Position numbers and translations under genes: made by a program. The notes below the pieces were generated by a model that saw only the letters and a program-made list of their open reading frames with translations, had not been told where the DNA came from and searched no databases. 64,000 bases of DNA from Tolypeutes matacus. Its lineage: Eukaryota > Chordata > Mammalia > Cingulata > Chlamyphoridae. Below are positions 1-12,889 of this stretch, piece after piece (positions within the stretch are counted from its first letter, which is position 1; each line of letters begins with the position of its first letter). The stretch is taken from contig JAKSZT010053928.1 in assembly GCA_026826555.1 (NCBI GenBank), positions 41,998,591 through 42,062,590 of the forward strand. Reading direction: 5' to 3'.

Positions 1-2314
1 GGTGTTGGAATCAGAATGGAAGTTAAAATTCCCCCAAAGAGTGCCCTTTATTAAGAAAATATTAGGGTCTGGACACTTTTTCCTATGAGATGAACATAGG
101 TCACATGCTAATGATCTCACAAAAGTTACTGAAAATAGTGTATGTGGATGAGTATTGGCTAGTTGCTTGCATCAATAACTCCAATAGGTTGATCTGGGAT
201 CAGAAGTAGTGGCTTACCCTCCTTTCCTGAACTCAGCTGGAAAGATATTGCCAAATGTCTTTGTCCATTTAAGAAATCGTTATGTCTGTGCAAGGAACAC
301 CTGGGGGAGGCTACAGTTCTCCCCCCCCCCCCAATCTCTACTGGAAATGCCCACACTCATAGTTGTAGTACTACAGCTGAGCAGTAACTCAGTTATATCC
401 AAGTAAACTGAAAGAAATAGAAGAAGCGAATTTCCTTTCCTTCCCAGAAAGCCTTTCACCTTTTCCTCCCATACCAAAAATAGAACAAAAAATAAAAGGT
501 AGATGAGGATTGTGGTTAATCACATAAATACAAGAATGTTCCTCTACTATAAGTTGTCAAGAATATGGTGATAGAAGGGAGAAATAGAACTAATGTAACT
601 TATAGACTACAGTTAACAATAATATTGTAATGTTTTTGTGGCAAAGGCAAAGAAGGTACTATATCAATGCTAAAGGTAAAAAAAAAAAAAAAAGAATATG
701 GGGTTTAGTTTTATGAGCTATGACTATGACTAAGCATTTTTTCCTTTCATTTTCTTCATTAACAAGGAGACCTTGGTCGCGTCATTTAACCAATCTCTGC
801 TCATTTATGTATCTTTCTGAACATTGGGGAAAAAAATTGAGTTTGTTTTTAGGATTAAATGAGATAAATGTGCCCAGACAAAACTTTTTAAAGTAATATT
901 TCCATCATTTGTTAAGCTGCCTTTTGTGTGTTATTTTTGGAATTTGAAACCAAGTTTACTTAAAAAATAAATAAAAATAAAAGGCTGTAACTACCCTTGG
1001 CTTTGGCTGTTGTTCATAGTTAAAACCTATATGTATTAGTTTGTTTTACTTCCTGAATCTGCTGAAGTAACTTGTTTTTGATCTACGTCAATGAACGTGA
1101 CAGAGAATATACCTATGCAAGTACAAGTTACTATGACTTTCCATCCGGAGAATAAAAAGTCCAATCATTCAGACATATCTGGTTCATTTTCTAAAATACA
1201 AGGATGCTTGGCATCAGAACGAGACTATAATAACAGATTGGCTATTTTGACATTTTATTAACAGGCTGTAGAGACTCTTTTGTATTTCAAAATGTGCATT
1301 TTTCTTGTATTTCTGTGCATTTTCTAGATAAAAGGTGGGTGATGAGCTCCTAGCGGATTAGCATCTTAGTCTCTAACCTTCTCCCCATGAAGACAAACAT
1401 AATGAGAGAAGAACTATTTTCAGTCAGAAAATTAGTATATTCTGATCTAAAATATGAGTGATGACCTCTAAATTCAGCTCATGTAATATGATATTTACTT
1501 GCCTTTGTTTTATATGGATATATAGTTTTATATAAGAAATATTTTTGAAAAAAATAAATCAATTCTTAAAGATTCAATTTATATATTAAAAGCCTCAGAA
1601 AGAAATTAAATGCTGAAATACTTTGTAAATGCACCATACCCAGCTAAAATGGAAGACACATCCCCAAATATATATTTCATATGAATTGTCGTTTTTGAGT
1701 ATTAGCTATTATTGCTCTATTATTAAGGCGAAAACCACCCTATATTCCTTAACTTTTTTCTATTTCTAACACTCCCACCTCCTTTTTAAAAATAAACGTA
1801 ACTCAGAATTTATTTTGATAATTATTTTGTCCAACATTTTCTGGAAAAGCACCTTTTTAAAAGAGATCCCTTAAATGCAAAGAAAATACATGTACTCTAT
1901 CCATCAAAACTATTATGTAGATAAACTATGTCTCTAATTATGACAAAAAAAAAAATAGAGAAGAACAAAAAGATTTAATAGGGATTCAAGATCTGCCTAC
2001 TTTGGTCCCCAAAAAAACCCCAACAATGCTGTGTGAAAACACATCTAGAAAGAATGCAGAAACTCAAGGAGATCAAGGATATCTTAAGCAAGACAAATTT
2101 GATCACCAAAGCCTGTTCTGTATCTATTATAGCATCACAGATTTCAAGTCTTTCTACTGATGGTAGAGTATACTCACAAACTTAAGAAAGAGAAGAAAGT
2201 ACTACCTGAAAGAAAAAGACTCAAAAGTCCATAAGCCACTTTTGATGTATTCTCTGTGGACAGCAAAATAAGAATTGTCCAAAGACAACTCTATTCCCCT
2301 CCTAGAGTTGAGAC

Positions 2315-2336
2315 TTTTTTTTTTTTTTTTTTTTTT
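2315..2336. repeat. T homopolymer
   Basis: 22 consecutive T bases with no recognised SINE or L1 beside it. Confidence 0.95.
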
Positions 2337-3082
2337 AATTCTAAAGTTTGATTCTTATAAGGACAATTTCTTCAAAATATGGTAAGCTAGTTACATTTCT
2401 TTCTCTCATACTTCCATTTTCATAAAAGTTGAGCCCCCATCTCTTTCCCTTCTTTAATCAGAATAAGCACAAGAAGCTGGGCAGAGAAGATACCTGGCTC
2501 TTCTTGAAGAATTAGACAACTCCCAACAATGGTGATGGTATAGGTCTATAACTACAGCCATAATTCTACCTGCCCGTCTACTTTCTTTTGTTCTTCTTTC
2601 TTAATTTGAAGAGTACTGCATAAATTCATTCTTACTGTAAACCAAGGCAGCAGGTCAGCAAACTAACTCTATATATTAAAACAAAGTCTATTGTTTCCCA
2701 CAATATAATGGCTAAGAAATTCTAAAAGACCCTTTTCAATGTAAAAGACAAAACCATTTGAAATATATATCTTTTAAATGTATTGCTGAGCTGTCATAAA
2801 AGAAAGAAACTCAAAATAGAGAAAGCATGGGTTCCAGCAAGGTAGGCAAGAAAAACAACTTTCCTTCTGAGAATTTCTATCAAATTATGGGGACCCCAAG
2901 TTTCCAATTTCATGGCTTCCTAATGCACAGGAGGAAAAGTATCTAAAGCTTTCCCAATACAGAGAATCACATAAAAGATTCCACACCCAAAGCTGTGACC
3001 ACAAAGGCCATCCCTCAGTTTAAGGGTAAACTAGAAATAAACTCACAAGCAAGGCCATTTGCATGTCTAAACTGTAGTTGGT

Positions 3083-3176
3083 TTTTTTGTTTGTTTTTTA
3101 GGAGGCACCAGGGATTGAATCCAGAACCTTGTATGTGGGAAGCAGGAGCTCAACCACTGAGCTACATTCACTCCCT
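3083..3176 (-). repeat. tRNA-Ala-derived SINE (DAS type)
   Basis: The plus strand has a T-rich tail, then GGAGGCACCAGGGATTGAAT... to ...CTCAACCACTGAGCTACA. This is the reverse complement of a tRNA-Ala-like head with B box (GGTTCGA-like) and A box (TAGCTCAGTGG-like). Mutated, so a SINE and not a tRNA gene. Confidence 0.85.
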
Positions 3177-4346
3177 CATTTTCATTTTATCCAAATACTT
3201 GAATGATAATTTGGTATCAACTACTAGGTTGAAAATCATTCTCATTCAAAATTTGGAAGGCATTGCTCTACTTCCTTCTTTGCAATGTTACTGTTGAGAA
3301 GTCCAATGATACTCACATCCTTTGTGTAGGATATTTGCTATTTATTTACTCTGGAAGGTTTCATGCCTTTATCACATGTGCTCTGAAACTTCACAAGGAT
3401 GACACTTGATCTGGGTCTTTTTCAATCATTTTGAGACTTAGAATCTTCTATAATGGGAACTTTTCTTATATTATTTCTTTATTTTCTCCTCTTCATTTTC
3501 TTCAATTCTTACTAGTTTGATGTAGAGCTTCCTATAGTTATCTTTTGATTTTTTTTCTTTCTCCTGTCATTTTGTTTGTATTTGGTCTTCCATGCTGGAG
3601 GTTTTCCTCAAATATCTACTGGTCCACTATTGTCCACTTATAATTAATAGTGGGAGACTAAAAAAAGTGGCTTGCTGTGCATGTGCATGGGGGGAGGCTG
3701 GCCTGGGAGGGCAACACTGAGAGACTATCAGTAGTCAGACAGCTTTTACATTTGTCGGCTCCTAAATGTTATTACATTAGTAAGTCAATTTCCCCAGAGA
3801 AAAAATGGTCCCGTCTCCTGTCTGGGGTTGGATTGGGGAAGGAGAACTGTCAGCATGCTGAAGCTGGGTGGAAAGAGGGAAGTGAGTGTCTCATAATTCC
3901 TTATTCAGACTTTGATCCTGCTGATTTTGGTCTGGCCCTTCATCTCCACCCTCCTCTGTACCTGTTGCCCCAAAGTCCAGAACCTCTCTGGTTCTACATC
4001 CGCAGAGAATGAATCTGCAGGCTGCTGTAAGGGAAGGAAGTGGTAAGAACTTGGTTGTGCAGGTGAAGGAAGAGGAGCTAAGTGTGTATGCTTAGGGGAG
4101 GGGAATTCACTGCTATTTATTCAGACTTTCAAAAGCTCTGTTTTTAACCACATACAGTTCATACCCAGAGGTGAGAGTACACACACCCCCAAACCCTTGC
4201 TCATCTCTTTCTGCAGAGCATGGCACTCTCTGGAGTTCTCTAGGCCAGATCACTTTGCTTCTCTTTAACCTCTGTACTTGCACCACCACCAACACTCATA
4301 TATCATCCTGCTCTGCAAAGAAATTTATCAAATCTCTATTCACTTT

Positions 4347-5211
4347 CTTTTTTTTTTTTTCTTTTTAGATAAATATTTCTCTACTTTTTAAAAAATATAA
4401 TTTTTATTTTTTTAAAAAGATATTTAAATTACATAAATGTTACAAAAAAAAATAGAGGGGATTCCCATATACCCCGCTCCCTACCATCTCCCACATTTTC
4501 CCACATTAACAACATCCCTCATTAGTGTGGTACATTTGTTACAATTGTTGAACACATTTTGGAGCATTGCCGCTAAGCATGGATTATAGTTTACATTGTA
4601 GTTTACACTCTATCATGAGCAATTTTGTAGGTTATGGACTCAGATGTGGTTTTCCTACATACAGGCTCTTCTGAAACTTCTATTTGAACCTATAATTAGT
4701 ATTAGAGTTGATAGGTGTACATCCAAGAGACTTAAATCTTTGGGCTGTCTTTGTATTAGCTGGGCCCTGAATCTCAACAGAGTTGCAACACCTACTCTCC
4801 AGTTCATTGGACTCACCCAGGACAACTAACAAGGAGATGATGATGGACAACAACCATCCCAAGGAACCAAGATAGTGTTCAACTGCAAGCAAGAGAGTAC
4901 CATCCATCTGTCATATGGGATTGAAGCCCCCTCTCAATTAGAGGAGGAGTGGGCATCACCATCCCAGAATCCTAAGGATTGGGGAATGAGCTATGGACTA
5001 AAGTAGACTTTTTAGGATTCTACTATAGACTTATTGTGATTCTAGCAATATAAGAACTTTTATCATTGATGTGGAAGCAGTGGCCTCTAGAGGTTCTGAG
5101 GGCAGGGAGAGGGAAAAACAGTATAATAAGGGGGCATTTTCAGGACTTGGGAATTGTCCTGAATGACATTGCAATGATAGATACAGGCCATTATATATAT
5201 TGCCATAAACC
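4347..5211 (-). mobile_element. Truncated L1 with 5' inversion (twin priming)
   Basis: The left part (about 4347-4637) is the 3' end of the L1-like repeat on the minus strand, beginning with a T-rich tail on the plus strand. The right part (about 4637-5211) is the adjoining upstream segment of the same 3' UTR, but in plus orientation. In other copies in this window the two parts are contiguous, joined around ...GCCATTATATA...TAACCTAC.... Flanking ATTCACTTT repeats (4338-4346 and 5212-5220) are the target-site duplication. The right flank reads TTTTT/AAATTC, an L1 endonuclease-type site. Confidence 0.85.
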
Positions 5212-6848
5212 ATTCACTTTTTAAATTCATGCATTGTGACTGAGGTTACAGATGATTCCTGGTTTACTTGAAGGTGAGCTTACTGTGCTCCTTGTTGCTT
5301 GAAGTGATTTTATAAAGGACAGTGCATTGGAAATTAACTGTTTTTCGCTTCCCTTGCTGGTTCAGAAGTAATTTTAGAAAAAAGATGGGGGTTGAAATGT
5401 CTTTCCTCCACTATTTTATAGTTGAAAACCCACCCTACTACTTCAAAAGTGCAAACTGTCCACAAGCTAAACAACAGAAGTTCTCTAATATTGGTGCCAA
5501 AAACAAGGAGGTCACTTGCTTAGTTCAAAGGATTATTGGGCCTCCCATTGGAAATCCATTTAATTTGAAACCAAAGTAGAAACTGCTTAGAAAAGAGAAA
5601 ATAGGGTAATAATAACTTGCCTTTTATGTGATATGACTTTACATAATTTAGGAGCATCTTCTCTGCAGAATATATAAAATGGTTTTATATTGAGACCTTT
5701 GAAAACTAACTTTATTATACTCTAGTATCATACAGTATCAAAGTCCAGGTCACCATGTCAAGTTGAATTGTGTTCTGCACAAAGGTATTTGTAATACAAA
5801 GGTATTTTTAAAAGATCTGTATTCACATAGAAGGTGTGTATTTTATAACAATTTTCCAAAAGAAAATAGGCAAAAATCTTGTAATAACAAGATCATATTA
5901 TTACAACAATTTTCTGACATATGGAACTAAAATATATTAAGGAAGAGGTCCCTTCTCTTAATTTACATGAAGGCACGTGATAGCCTCATGACAATTCTGT
6001 ATTAAACTACCTGGCCAATCTATTTCACATCTCTAAATGTTTTGAGAGAGACATCAATCCCAAATTATACCCTACGCAGCAGGAAGAGAAACTCAATTCT
6101 AAATATGCCTTTTAGAAGAACACTAATTATAAAACCAGTATAGTAATGCAGATGGTACCTACCAGGTCTAATTTTTCTACATACATTACGTTAGCTAACA
6201 AAGTGGTCTTATTTAAAGAACAGAGCACTTTAGAGCAAGTCTCATATCACTGGCATCTGGACTGTGAATGAAATAGAAAAGTGGTCAGTCTGAAGATTCT
6301 TTGTGCTTTTCAGAGTGCTTTTCATAGATTCACATTGGAAATTTGATTACAGGCTCTCAACAACATCTGCCTCACCTTTCAGGCACTTCTACTCATACCC
6401 AGAAGTCTATTTCTTAGAGAAATTTTAATGGCTGCCAACTATGGGTATTATATATAGCAAATATAGAAAGTACGTATACAACAATTAGGTTTAATGACTG
6501 TTAAGTTTAGCCAATTCATTCAGTTCTCCTTTCATTCATTCAACAAATATTTAATTAGCACCTAAAAATTACAATGTATAATGTTGAGTCCAATCTTGAC
6601 ATATTCTACTTGACTAATATCCAACTTGCATTTGCAACATTAGCATTGGGGTATGACTGAGGACAGATATTTTGCCTGCATTACTTTAGCGTTTAGATAC
6701 TTTAATTGTTCTAAGTGTTTGAACTCAATCAATTAATAGCCCAATCCAACAATATCAGAGCTTATTCAAATGTGAAAATAAGCAAGTATAAGAGTAATAT
6801 AATTTTAAATTACATTTAAATAGAAAAGATGTTTTATAATCCCCTTAC

Positions 6849-6952
6849 CTCTTGTTTGTAACCCCTTTCCACAGGCTTCACTGTTGCCCATTATTCCCTG
6901 TCTTATAGATTCTGGCACTAAGATACACGGGCTCCATTTCTGGGGCTTCCAC
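6849..6952 (-). CDS. THSD7B: THSD7B internal exon E
   Basis: This 104-bp exon follows an AATCACAG acceptor and ends ACAAGAG at a GTAAGG donor, giving one base, 34 codons and one base. It encodes WKPQKWSPCILVPES, then IRQGIMGNSEACGKG and LQTR. WKPQKWSPC is a TSP1 WxxxxWxxC motif, and CGKGLQTR is the conserved CGxGxQxR strand. Relative to the human protein as I recall it, ESIRQGIMGN replaces ESVWQGITGS; the core motif is unchanged. The next exon, which should start with CT to complete an alanine codon, was not found in the 6.8 kb to the left edge and is presumed to lie outside. Confidence 0.93.
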
Positions 6953-8174
6953 CTGTGATTACAAAGAACAGTGGGCTGGAAATTTCGCCATGACAGATAT
7001 ACAAAGGAAATACTTGAAATAGATGAATTTGAAATAAAAATAACCATAAAGACAGTAATTCAATGAAAATGTGTATGAAGCCAATATCATAAAATCAAGC
7101 TCTGGAAATCACTAGGGATGACAATAATCCACTTTGCCTCTGATTCATGACTAATACAATGACTTCACTTCTAAAAATGTTGACATTTTAAACCTCAGTC
7201 CCCATAGCAATGTGGCAATAAAAAGCATTGCAAGCACAGATCAAATCGACAAGACTGAGCTCTTTATAAACTTAAAATTGGTTAAAAATATCAATAAAAG
7301 GAAAGAGAGAGAGAGATGAAGAATCCCTATGTCCCATTGGAGGATTAAAAATCAAGGTTTGAACATCTGAGAAGTTTGGGGACCAAACCTTTATACTTGA
7401 TCTGCTTCAAAATTTTTATAAGGAACTTCCTAGAACTTTGAAGTAACTCAAACATCTCAATAGGTTATAAAATACAAGGAGGTGGGGACCTCAGGGGCCT
7501 TTCTCATCTGATAGTTCATCTTAGGGAACAGGAAGGGGCCTGCCCCTGATAAAACACCAAGATTTCTATTTCTCCGAAGAAACAGTCTCTAAGGAAGCCT
7601 TCTAGATTTACAATGCTTTTCCTCTATCAGGTCAACAAATCTAATTCTGTCTAGTGTCACTTGTGTCCTTAAACTTATCTCTTCACAATGATCCAGAAAA
7701 CCCAAGTCTAAAGTGTAACTACAGATTCTGCTCTTTCACGTAATATGTTTTTATATGTTTCCATTATGAGCCAAAATCACTGAAATGAGTTGCTACTTCA
7801 AAAAATGAAGCAGAATACCACTGAACTTCATTCAAGTGGTCTCCATATTGATAATAAATGTACAATTGGGGAGAAATCAGGAAACAGGTAAATAGAAAAA
7901 ACTGTCATGTTTAAAGAAATCACCCTTAATTTTAAATAATTATAAGTTTACTTTGTACATGCATAGGCTCATAGGGCATAATTCTAAAACATAATATTTC
8001 TGCAAAATTATACTCTGCAGACACCAAAATGGTAAGGGATTTTAGTCCAAGTTTTCAACTACCATAATGCTTTCATTCAGATCACTTAAGTTGAGTTTAC
8101 ATAGGTTTTCTAGATGAAAATGACGCCAATTAATTCAATCTACTTTAGCTTGTGGCTAAACTCCCAGTTTTTGG

Positions 8175-8260
8175 ATGATACGCTTAGACTCAGAGAGGTT
8201 AAGTGATGTGTCCAAAATTGCACAGATGAGCAGAGGTCAGTTGTTAGTCCTAAGACCTTG
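8175..8260 (-). repeat. MIR-like scrap, minus strand
   Basis: ACTCAGAGAGGTTAAGTGAT and GTGTCCAAAATTGCACAGAT resemble the antisense MIR core. Confidence 0.5.
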
Positions 8261-9264
8261 GACATTCAGCCAAGGACTCTTGGCTACACCATATTGCCAA
8301 TTTTATACAGGCATCAAGCAACCATGCTGTCTCATCCTTACTTATGTAATGTGTTAGAAAATGCTCATATGCACAGGTAAAAGTATATAGATATTTTGAT
8401 TCTGTTTTAATTTGGTAAACTTGTGAATATGTGAGCTTAATGGAGTAAAAAAGAAGATAATCAGTCATAAAGGTTTACCTAATTTGTTTCTTATGATACC
8501 TGCCTCCCTAACATACCAAGGAGAGAAAAGCAAAACCTAAATTGGAACATAGTGATCAATATTCGAGGATATTTCACTAGTGAGCAGAGAATCCTACTGA
8601 TAATTTGGATACATTGTAAACTACCCATCAGGAGAAATGATACAATGATCCAACCCATATAGAGTGGAACTGATTCCTTGGAGAAATAGTACGAGGTCAA
8701 TGATGGAAACTAGTTCAAAGATAAGTGGCTTAATTGAAGTAGAGCAAGAGAGTAAAGACAATGGAAAATAGAATGGAAGAGCCCACTAATCGTTTCTAGC
8801 ATATTTTCTGATTATAATAGTCCTGGGTTCATAAAAATGTCTAATATTTGATTTGGCTAAATTATTTCACTTGGATACTTTCCTTGAGAGCTCTTTTGTT
8901 GGGTCAGAAGTTTCAATATTTATAACTTGGCACAAAAGGATGAATGCCAACATGGTTTCCATGAGGTCCTGTGGTTACTGAGGACAAACTGGCGAAGTCT
9001 AGGTATGTTTCCAATATTTATTTATATCTTACCCAAATTGCTCATCAGATATGAACAACAGGAGTACAGGAAGACAAAATCATTAGTAATTTAGACTTCT
9101 TCAATGACACCCTATGCTTTATCTAATGTGAGGAGTGTCCTTTAAAAAAAAGAAGAAAGGAACTGTATTGCCCTGAATAAATTACCCCTTGAGTTTCACA
9201 GCCTTAAGAAAAAGTCTTCAAATAATCAGATGAACACAAGGTGTTTTTGTTAAAGGCATTTTTT

Positions 9265-9343
9265 CTTTAGGAGGTACCAGGGATCGAACCTGGGAACTCG
9301 TACATGGGAAGTAGGTGCTCAACCATTGAGCACCCACTCCCCA
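9265..9343 (-). repeat. tRNA-Ala-derived SINE (DAS type)
   Basis: Reverse complement of the tRNA-Ala-like head (GGAGGTACCAGGGATCGAAC on plus). It is flanked by TTAAAGGC-plus-T-run repeats (about 9250-9264 and 9344-9356), and the right flank reads CTTTTT/AAAG, an L1-type endonuclease site. Confidence 0.87.
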
Positions 9344-9760
9344 TTAAAGGCTTTTTAAAGTGTGCTAACTATATGATTTTTAAGATCGTGGACTATTTTC
9401 ACAAATCATTAAAACTCAACAGAGATTGAATTTAATCCATATATACTTTAAGTCAAATTTAAAACTATCAAATGCTTAAAAGACTGAAGGCTTTTAAGTA
9501 AACAAACTTCAGCTATTGTTTTTATAAATAAATAAAAGGGAACATATACGGAACAAACATAGTTTAAAAGTTACTCATTAACTTTTTAACAAGTATTTTA
9601 ATCATAAGTTAAACGATTTTTCTAACTGGATGATTTCCTAAAAAAATGTATATAATAAAATGAAAACTAAAAATATTTTTGAATTAAAATAAATAATTAG
9701 GAAGAATACAAATTTAGTCTTAGTTTTTGATTAAAGAGTTTAGGATAAGAACAGTAGAAT

Positions 9761-9811
9761 GAGGGAGGGAGAAAGGGAGAGAGGGAGGGAGGGAGGGAGG
9801 GAGGGAGGAGG
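9761..9811 (+). repeat. (GGGA)n tract
   Basis: Runs of GGGA with a perfect stretch near 9781-9808. It lies about 300 bp downstream of exon D in the transcript direction. Confidence 0.95.
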
Positions 9812-10110
9812 TAAAGATCTCACCCTGAACCTTGTTGGACCCTGGGTCCTGAGGAGTGCCTGGATGGCAGAAGTCAGGAAACAAACTTATAATTAGAGCA
9901 TGTATTTGTTTGTTTGTTTGTTTTCTTTTAATTAGACTTCCATATTCTTCTCTCCTTCCAAATATATTACAGGTAAGAGGAGAAAAAATTGAAGCATTTC
10001 AGGATATACATTATCTCTATTCCTCACTAAACAGCCATCTATTATATGAAATAAAGCCAGTCATAATTTATACAAAAGTCTGATAATTGTTCAGAAAGGT
10101 AACTCATTAC

Positions 10111-10240
10111 CGATATATGGGGCAAAATGTAACATCTTCACACTCTCTCTCTTCAAATAAGGTATCAGGACATTCTTGGCCTCCATTGGCTGCTTCTTGG
10201 ATGATAATTCTGTATCGAGACTGTTTTATTGTGGAATTTC
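10111..10240 (-). CDS. THSD7B: THSD7B internal exon D
   Basis: This 130-bp exon follows a TTTACTTCAG acceptor and ends ATATATCG at a GTAATG donor, giving two bases, 42 codons and two bases. The protein is GNSTIKQSRYRIIIQEA, then ANGGQECPDTLFEERECED and VTFCPIY. It is the second half of the TSP1 repeat opened in exon C: the KQSRYR basic strand, the ECP cysteine and the closing ECED...C. NST is an N-glycosylation sequon. The CG at the exon end joins G of exon E to give arginine and then W, so the protein reads CPIYRWKPQKW. A (GGGA)n tract lies about 300 bp downstream in the transcript direction. Confidence 0.94.
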
Positions 10241-10961
10241 CTGAAGTAAAGGAAAAATAAAATTATAGTGCCCTTTTCTATGGATATACATTACAATCCT
10301 GGCTTAGGAAGCAATAAGAAAAAGAAAAAGACGTGAATAAGCATATGTGAAAAGACAATCTGGGAAATGAGGATAGCAAGCAAAGACCAGGAGTTAATAT
10401 TCATTCATACTTCTATGAGGTGGATATATAACACTTCATAATTATGATTTCAAATCTGTGTGTTCTAATATGTAGAGAGTGTTTCACACTGTCTCAATGT
10501 GTTTTAAATCATAAGAGTTACTTGGCATGATCTGAGGGTCCCAGAATCCCTGCCTAATCTCAAACAACAGCCCAGGGGCCTGGAACTCTACCTACGAGCA
10601 ATTTGCACCGTTGGGTAAGAAATTTCTCTCTCCAGGCTACTTCTTCTAATGTAACCACCTCTACAAAAAGAATATGTGAGGTAACATATTTATTCATGGA
10701 TATTCGTTTATAGATTTCTTAGTCCTCTTAACCTAGAACAAAATGTAGGCATTTGGAACTTAGGGAAGAGGCACTAAAATTGTGAAAGAATAAAATATTT
10801 TATATGACATGGTTTTGCTGATAAGCATAACTATTAATAGGCACCTAAATAAAAAGACAACTGGTCTTCACTTTATTGTGCTGGAGCATTCATTGCACAA
10901 TTTTTGATACCTAATGAAACAACAACAAAAACTTCAATTATAGATATAATATTTAGCAATT

Positions 10962-12865
10962 TTTTTTTTTCTTTTTTACGAACACTTTATAACCACCAAG
11001 GAACAACTCTCTCTCCCCCCTGCCCTCATGTTCTGGTAACCTCTAATATACTTTCCATCTTTACAAATGCACTATTTTTAGATATTTCCTGTAAGTGAAG
11101 TGATACAGTATTGGTTCTTATGTGACTTATTTATTTCATTTACCATGATATTTTCAAGGTTCATTAATGTTGCAACATGCCTTAGAACTTCATTCCTTAT
11201 TATTGGCAAATCATATTCCACTGTGTATATGTATATTTTCTGTCTATTCATTCATCTCTTTCCATTTTTTTTTGGCTATTGTAAATAATGCTGCTATGAA
11301 CATTCATGTACAAGTATCTGTTTGAGCCCCTGATTTCAATTTCTTTGCATATGTACTGAAGAGTGGAATTGTTGATTCATATGGTAATTCTATATTTAAG
11401 TTTTTGAGAAACAGCCATACTGCTTTCATAGCAATTGTACCATTTTATACTACCACCAACAATGTACTGGAATTCCAATTATTTTGCATCCTCTCTAACT
11501 CTTATTTTCCATGTTTTAAAATAATAGCCATCTCTATGGGTATGAAGTGGTAGTTCTAATGTACATTTTCTTAATGGCTAATGATGCTGAGCATCTTTTC
11601 ATGTTACTGGTCATCTGTATATCCATGTGGGGAAAATCTTTGTTCAAGTCCTTTGTCCATTTTTCTAGTTAATTTATTATTTTTAAAGAAGCTTTAGATT
11701 ATATAAATGTTACATCAAAAATATAGGGGAAAAACATAAAATTAAAAATATAGGAGATTCTCATATACCCCACCCTTTTCCCTTCCCACACTTTCCCCCC
11801 GTTAGCAACATCTTTCACTAGTGTGGTACATTTGCTGCAATTGATTAACACATATTGTAGCACTGCTATGAACCATGGACTATAGTTTACATTATAGTTC
11901 ACACTTTGTACAGCACAATCTCATAGCTGTTGACAAAATGTACAACGACCTGCATCCATCACTGCAATGCCATGCAGGACAATTCCAACATCCCAAAGAA
12001 CCCCATGTTACATCTATTCATCCCTCTCCACCTCCCCAGAACCCCCAGTGGGCATCACCTTTATATCAATGATACAAGTTCTTCCATTGCTAGAATAATC
12101 ATAATTCTACCTAAGTCCATAGTTGCATTTCCCCCCCATGTCCATTCACTCCTCAATCTTGAGGATTTAGGGATGGAGATGCCCACTCTGTCTCTGATTG
12201 AGAGGGTGCCCAGATCCTATGGGGTAAATGGATGGAACTGTCTTGCTTACAGATGTAGATACTCTCTCTTTCTTGGGATGGGTGCTGTCCATCATCATCC
12301 TATTGTTAGTTGTCCTTGGTGAGTCCAATGAAGTAGAGAGTAGTTGCTGCATCTCTTGCTGAGATTCACGGCACAACCAATTTGCCCATCTTTAAACTAG
12401 GTTATTTGTCTCTTTTTTGCTGAGTTGTAAGAGTTATTTATATATTCTGAATATTAAGTCCTTAGATATATATTTTCAACCCTTTTCTCTCATTCTGTAG
12501 GTAGTCATTTTACTTTCTTGAACTACTCTTCGATATGCATAAATTTTAATTTTGATGAAATCCAGTTTTTCTATTTTTTTTGTTTTGTTGCTCAGGCTTT
12601 TGGTGACATATCTAATAACCCAATGCCAAATCCAAGGTCATGAAGATTAGCCCTTATGGTATCATCTAAGAATATTATGGTATTAGTTCTTATCTTTAGG
12701 ACCTTGATCCATTTTGAGTTTGTTTTCGTATGTGGCATGAGGTATGTGTCCACCTTCATTTTTTTGAATGTGGATATCCAAGTTCCTCAGCACCATTGTT
12801 GAAGAGACTATTCATTCCCCATTGTATGTACTTGACACCCTTGTTGAAAATCAATTGGAGCAAAC
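10962..12865 (-). mobile_element. Old L1M fragment interrupted by a younger L1
   Basis: Both outer parts (10962-11664 and 12381-12865) match the 3' region of ancient L1M elements read in antisense. Recognisable phrases are GGCTATTGTAAATAATGCTG, GTCCATTTTTCTAG..., CATTTTGAGTTTGTTTTCGT and ...CAGCACCATTGTTGAAGAGA. The element is minus-strand, heavily mutated and without an intact frame. Confidence 0.85.
11665..12380 (-). mobile_element. Truncated L1 3' end nested in older L1M
   Basis: This is a 716-bp, minus-strand, uninverted copy of the same lineage-specific 3' end (TTAAAGAAGCTTTAGATTAT... on the plus strand). It is flanked by 13-bp near-repeats TTTGTCCATTTTT (11652-11664) and TTTGCCCATCTTT (12381-12393). 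The surrounding L1M sequence resumes exactly after the right copy, so this is a clean nested insertion into an L1M. The right flank CTTT/AAAC fits an L1 endonuclease nick. Confidence 0.85.
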
Positions 12866-12889
12866 TTTTTAACTGGTATGTGGAAAGTA

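Larger units (their letters stand above)
1..6848 (-). other. THSD7B intron sequence after exon E (partial)
   Basis: This is AT-rich intron. I recognise a SINE near 3.1 kb, a twin-primed L1 at 4.35-5.21 kb, a short L2-like tail near 6.5 kb and simple runs (C at 321-332, A near 680, T at 2315-2336). Apart from these I see no exon-like, cysteine-rich reading frame on either strand. Confidence 0.7.
6953..10110 (-). other. THSD7B intron between exons D and E
   Basis: This 3.2-kb intron has canonical GT/AG ends on the minus strand. It contains a short GA run (7300-7317), a MIR-like scrap (8175-8260), a tRNA-Ala SINE (9265-9343) and a (GGGA)n tract (9761-9811). The rest shows nothing I can name. 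Confidence 0.75.

Noticed and set aside
3083..3176. tRNA-Ala gene
   Set aside because: Head is mutated, truncated and followed by an A-rich tail; other copies with target-site duplications show it is a SINE.
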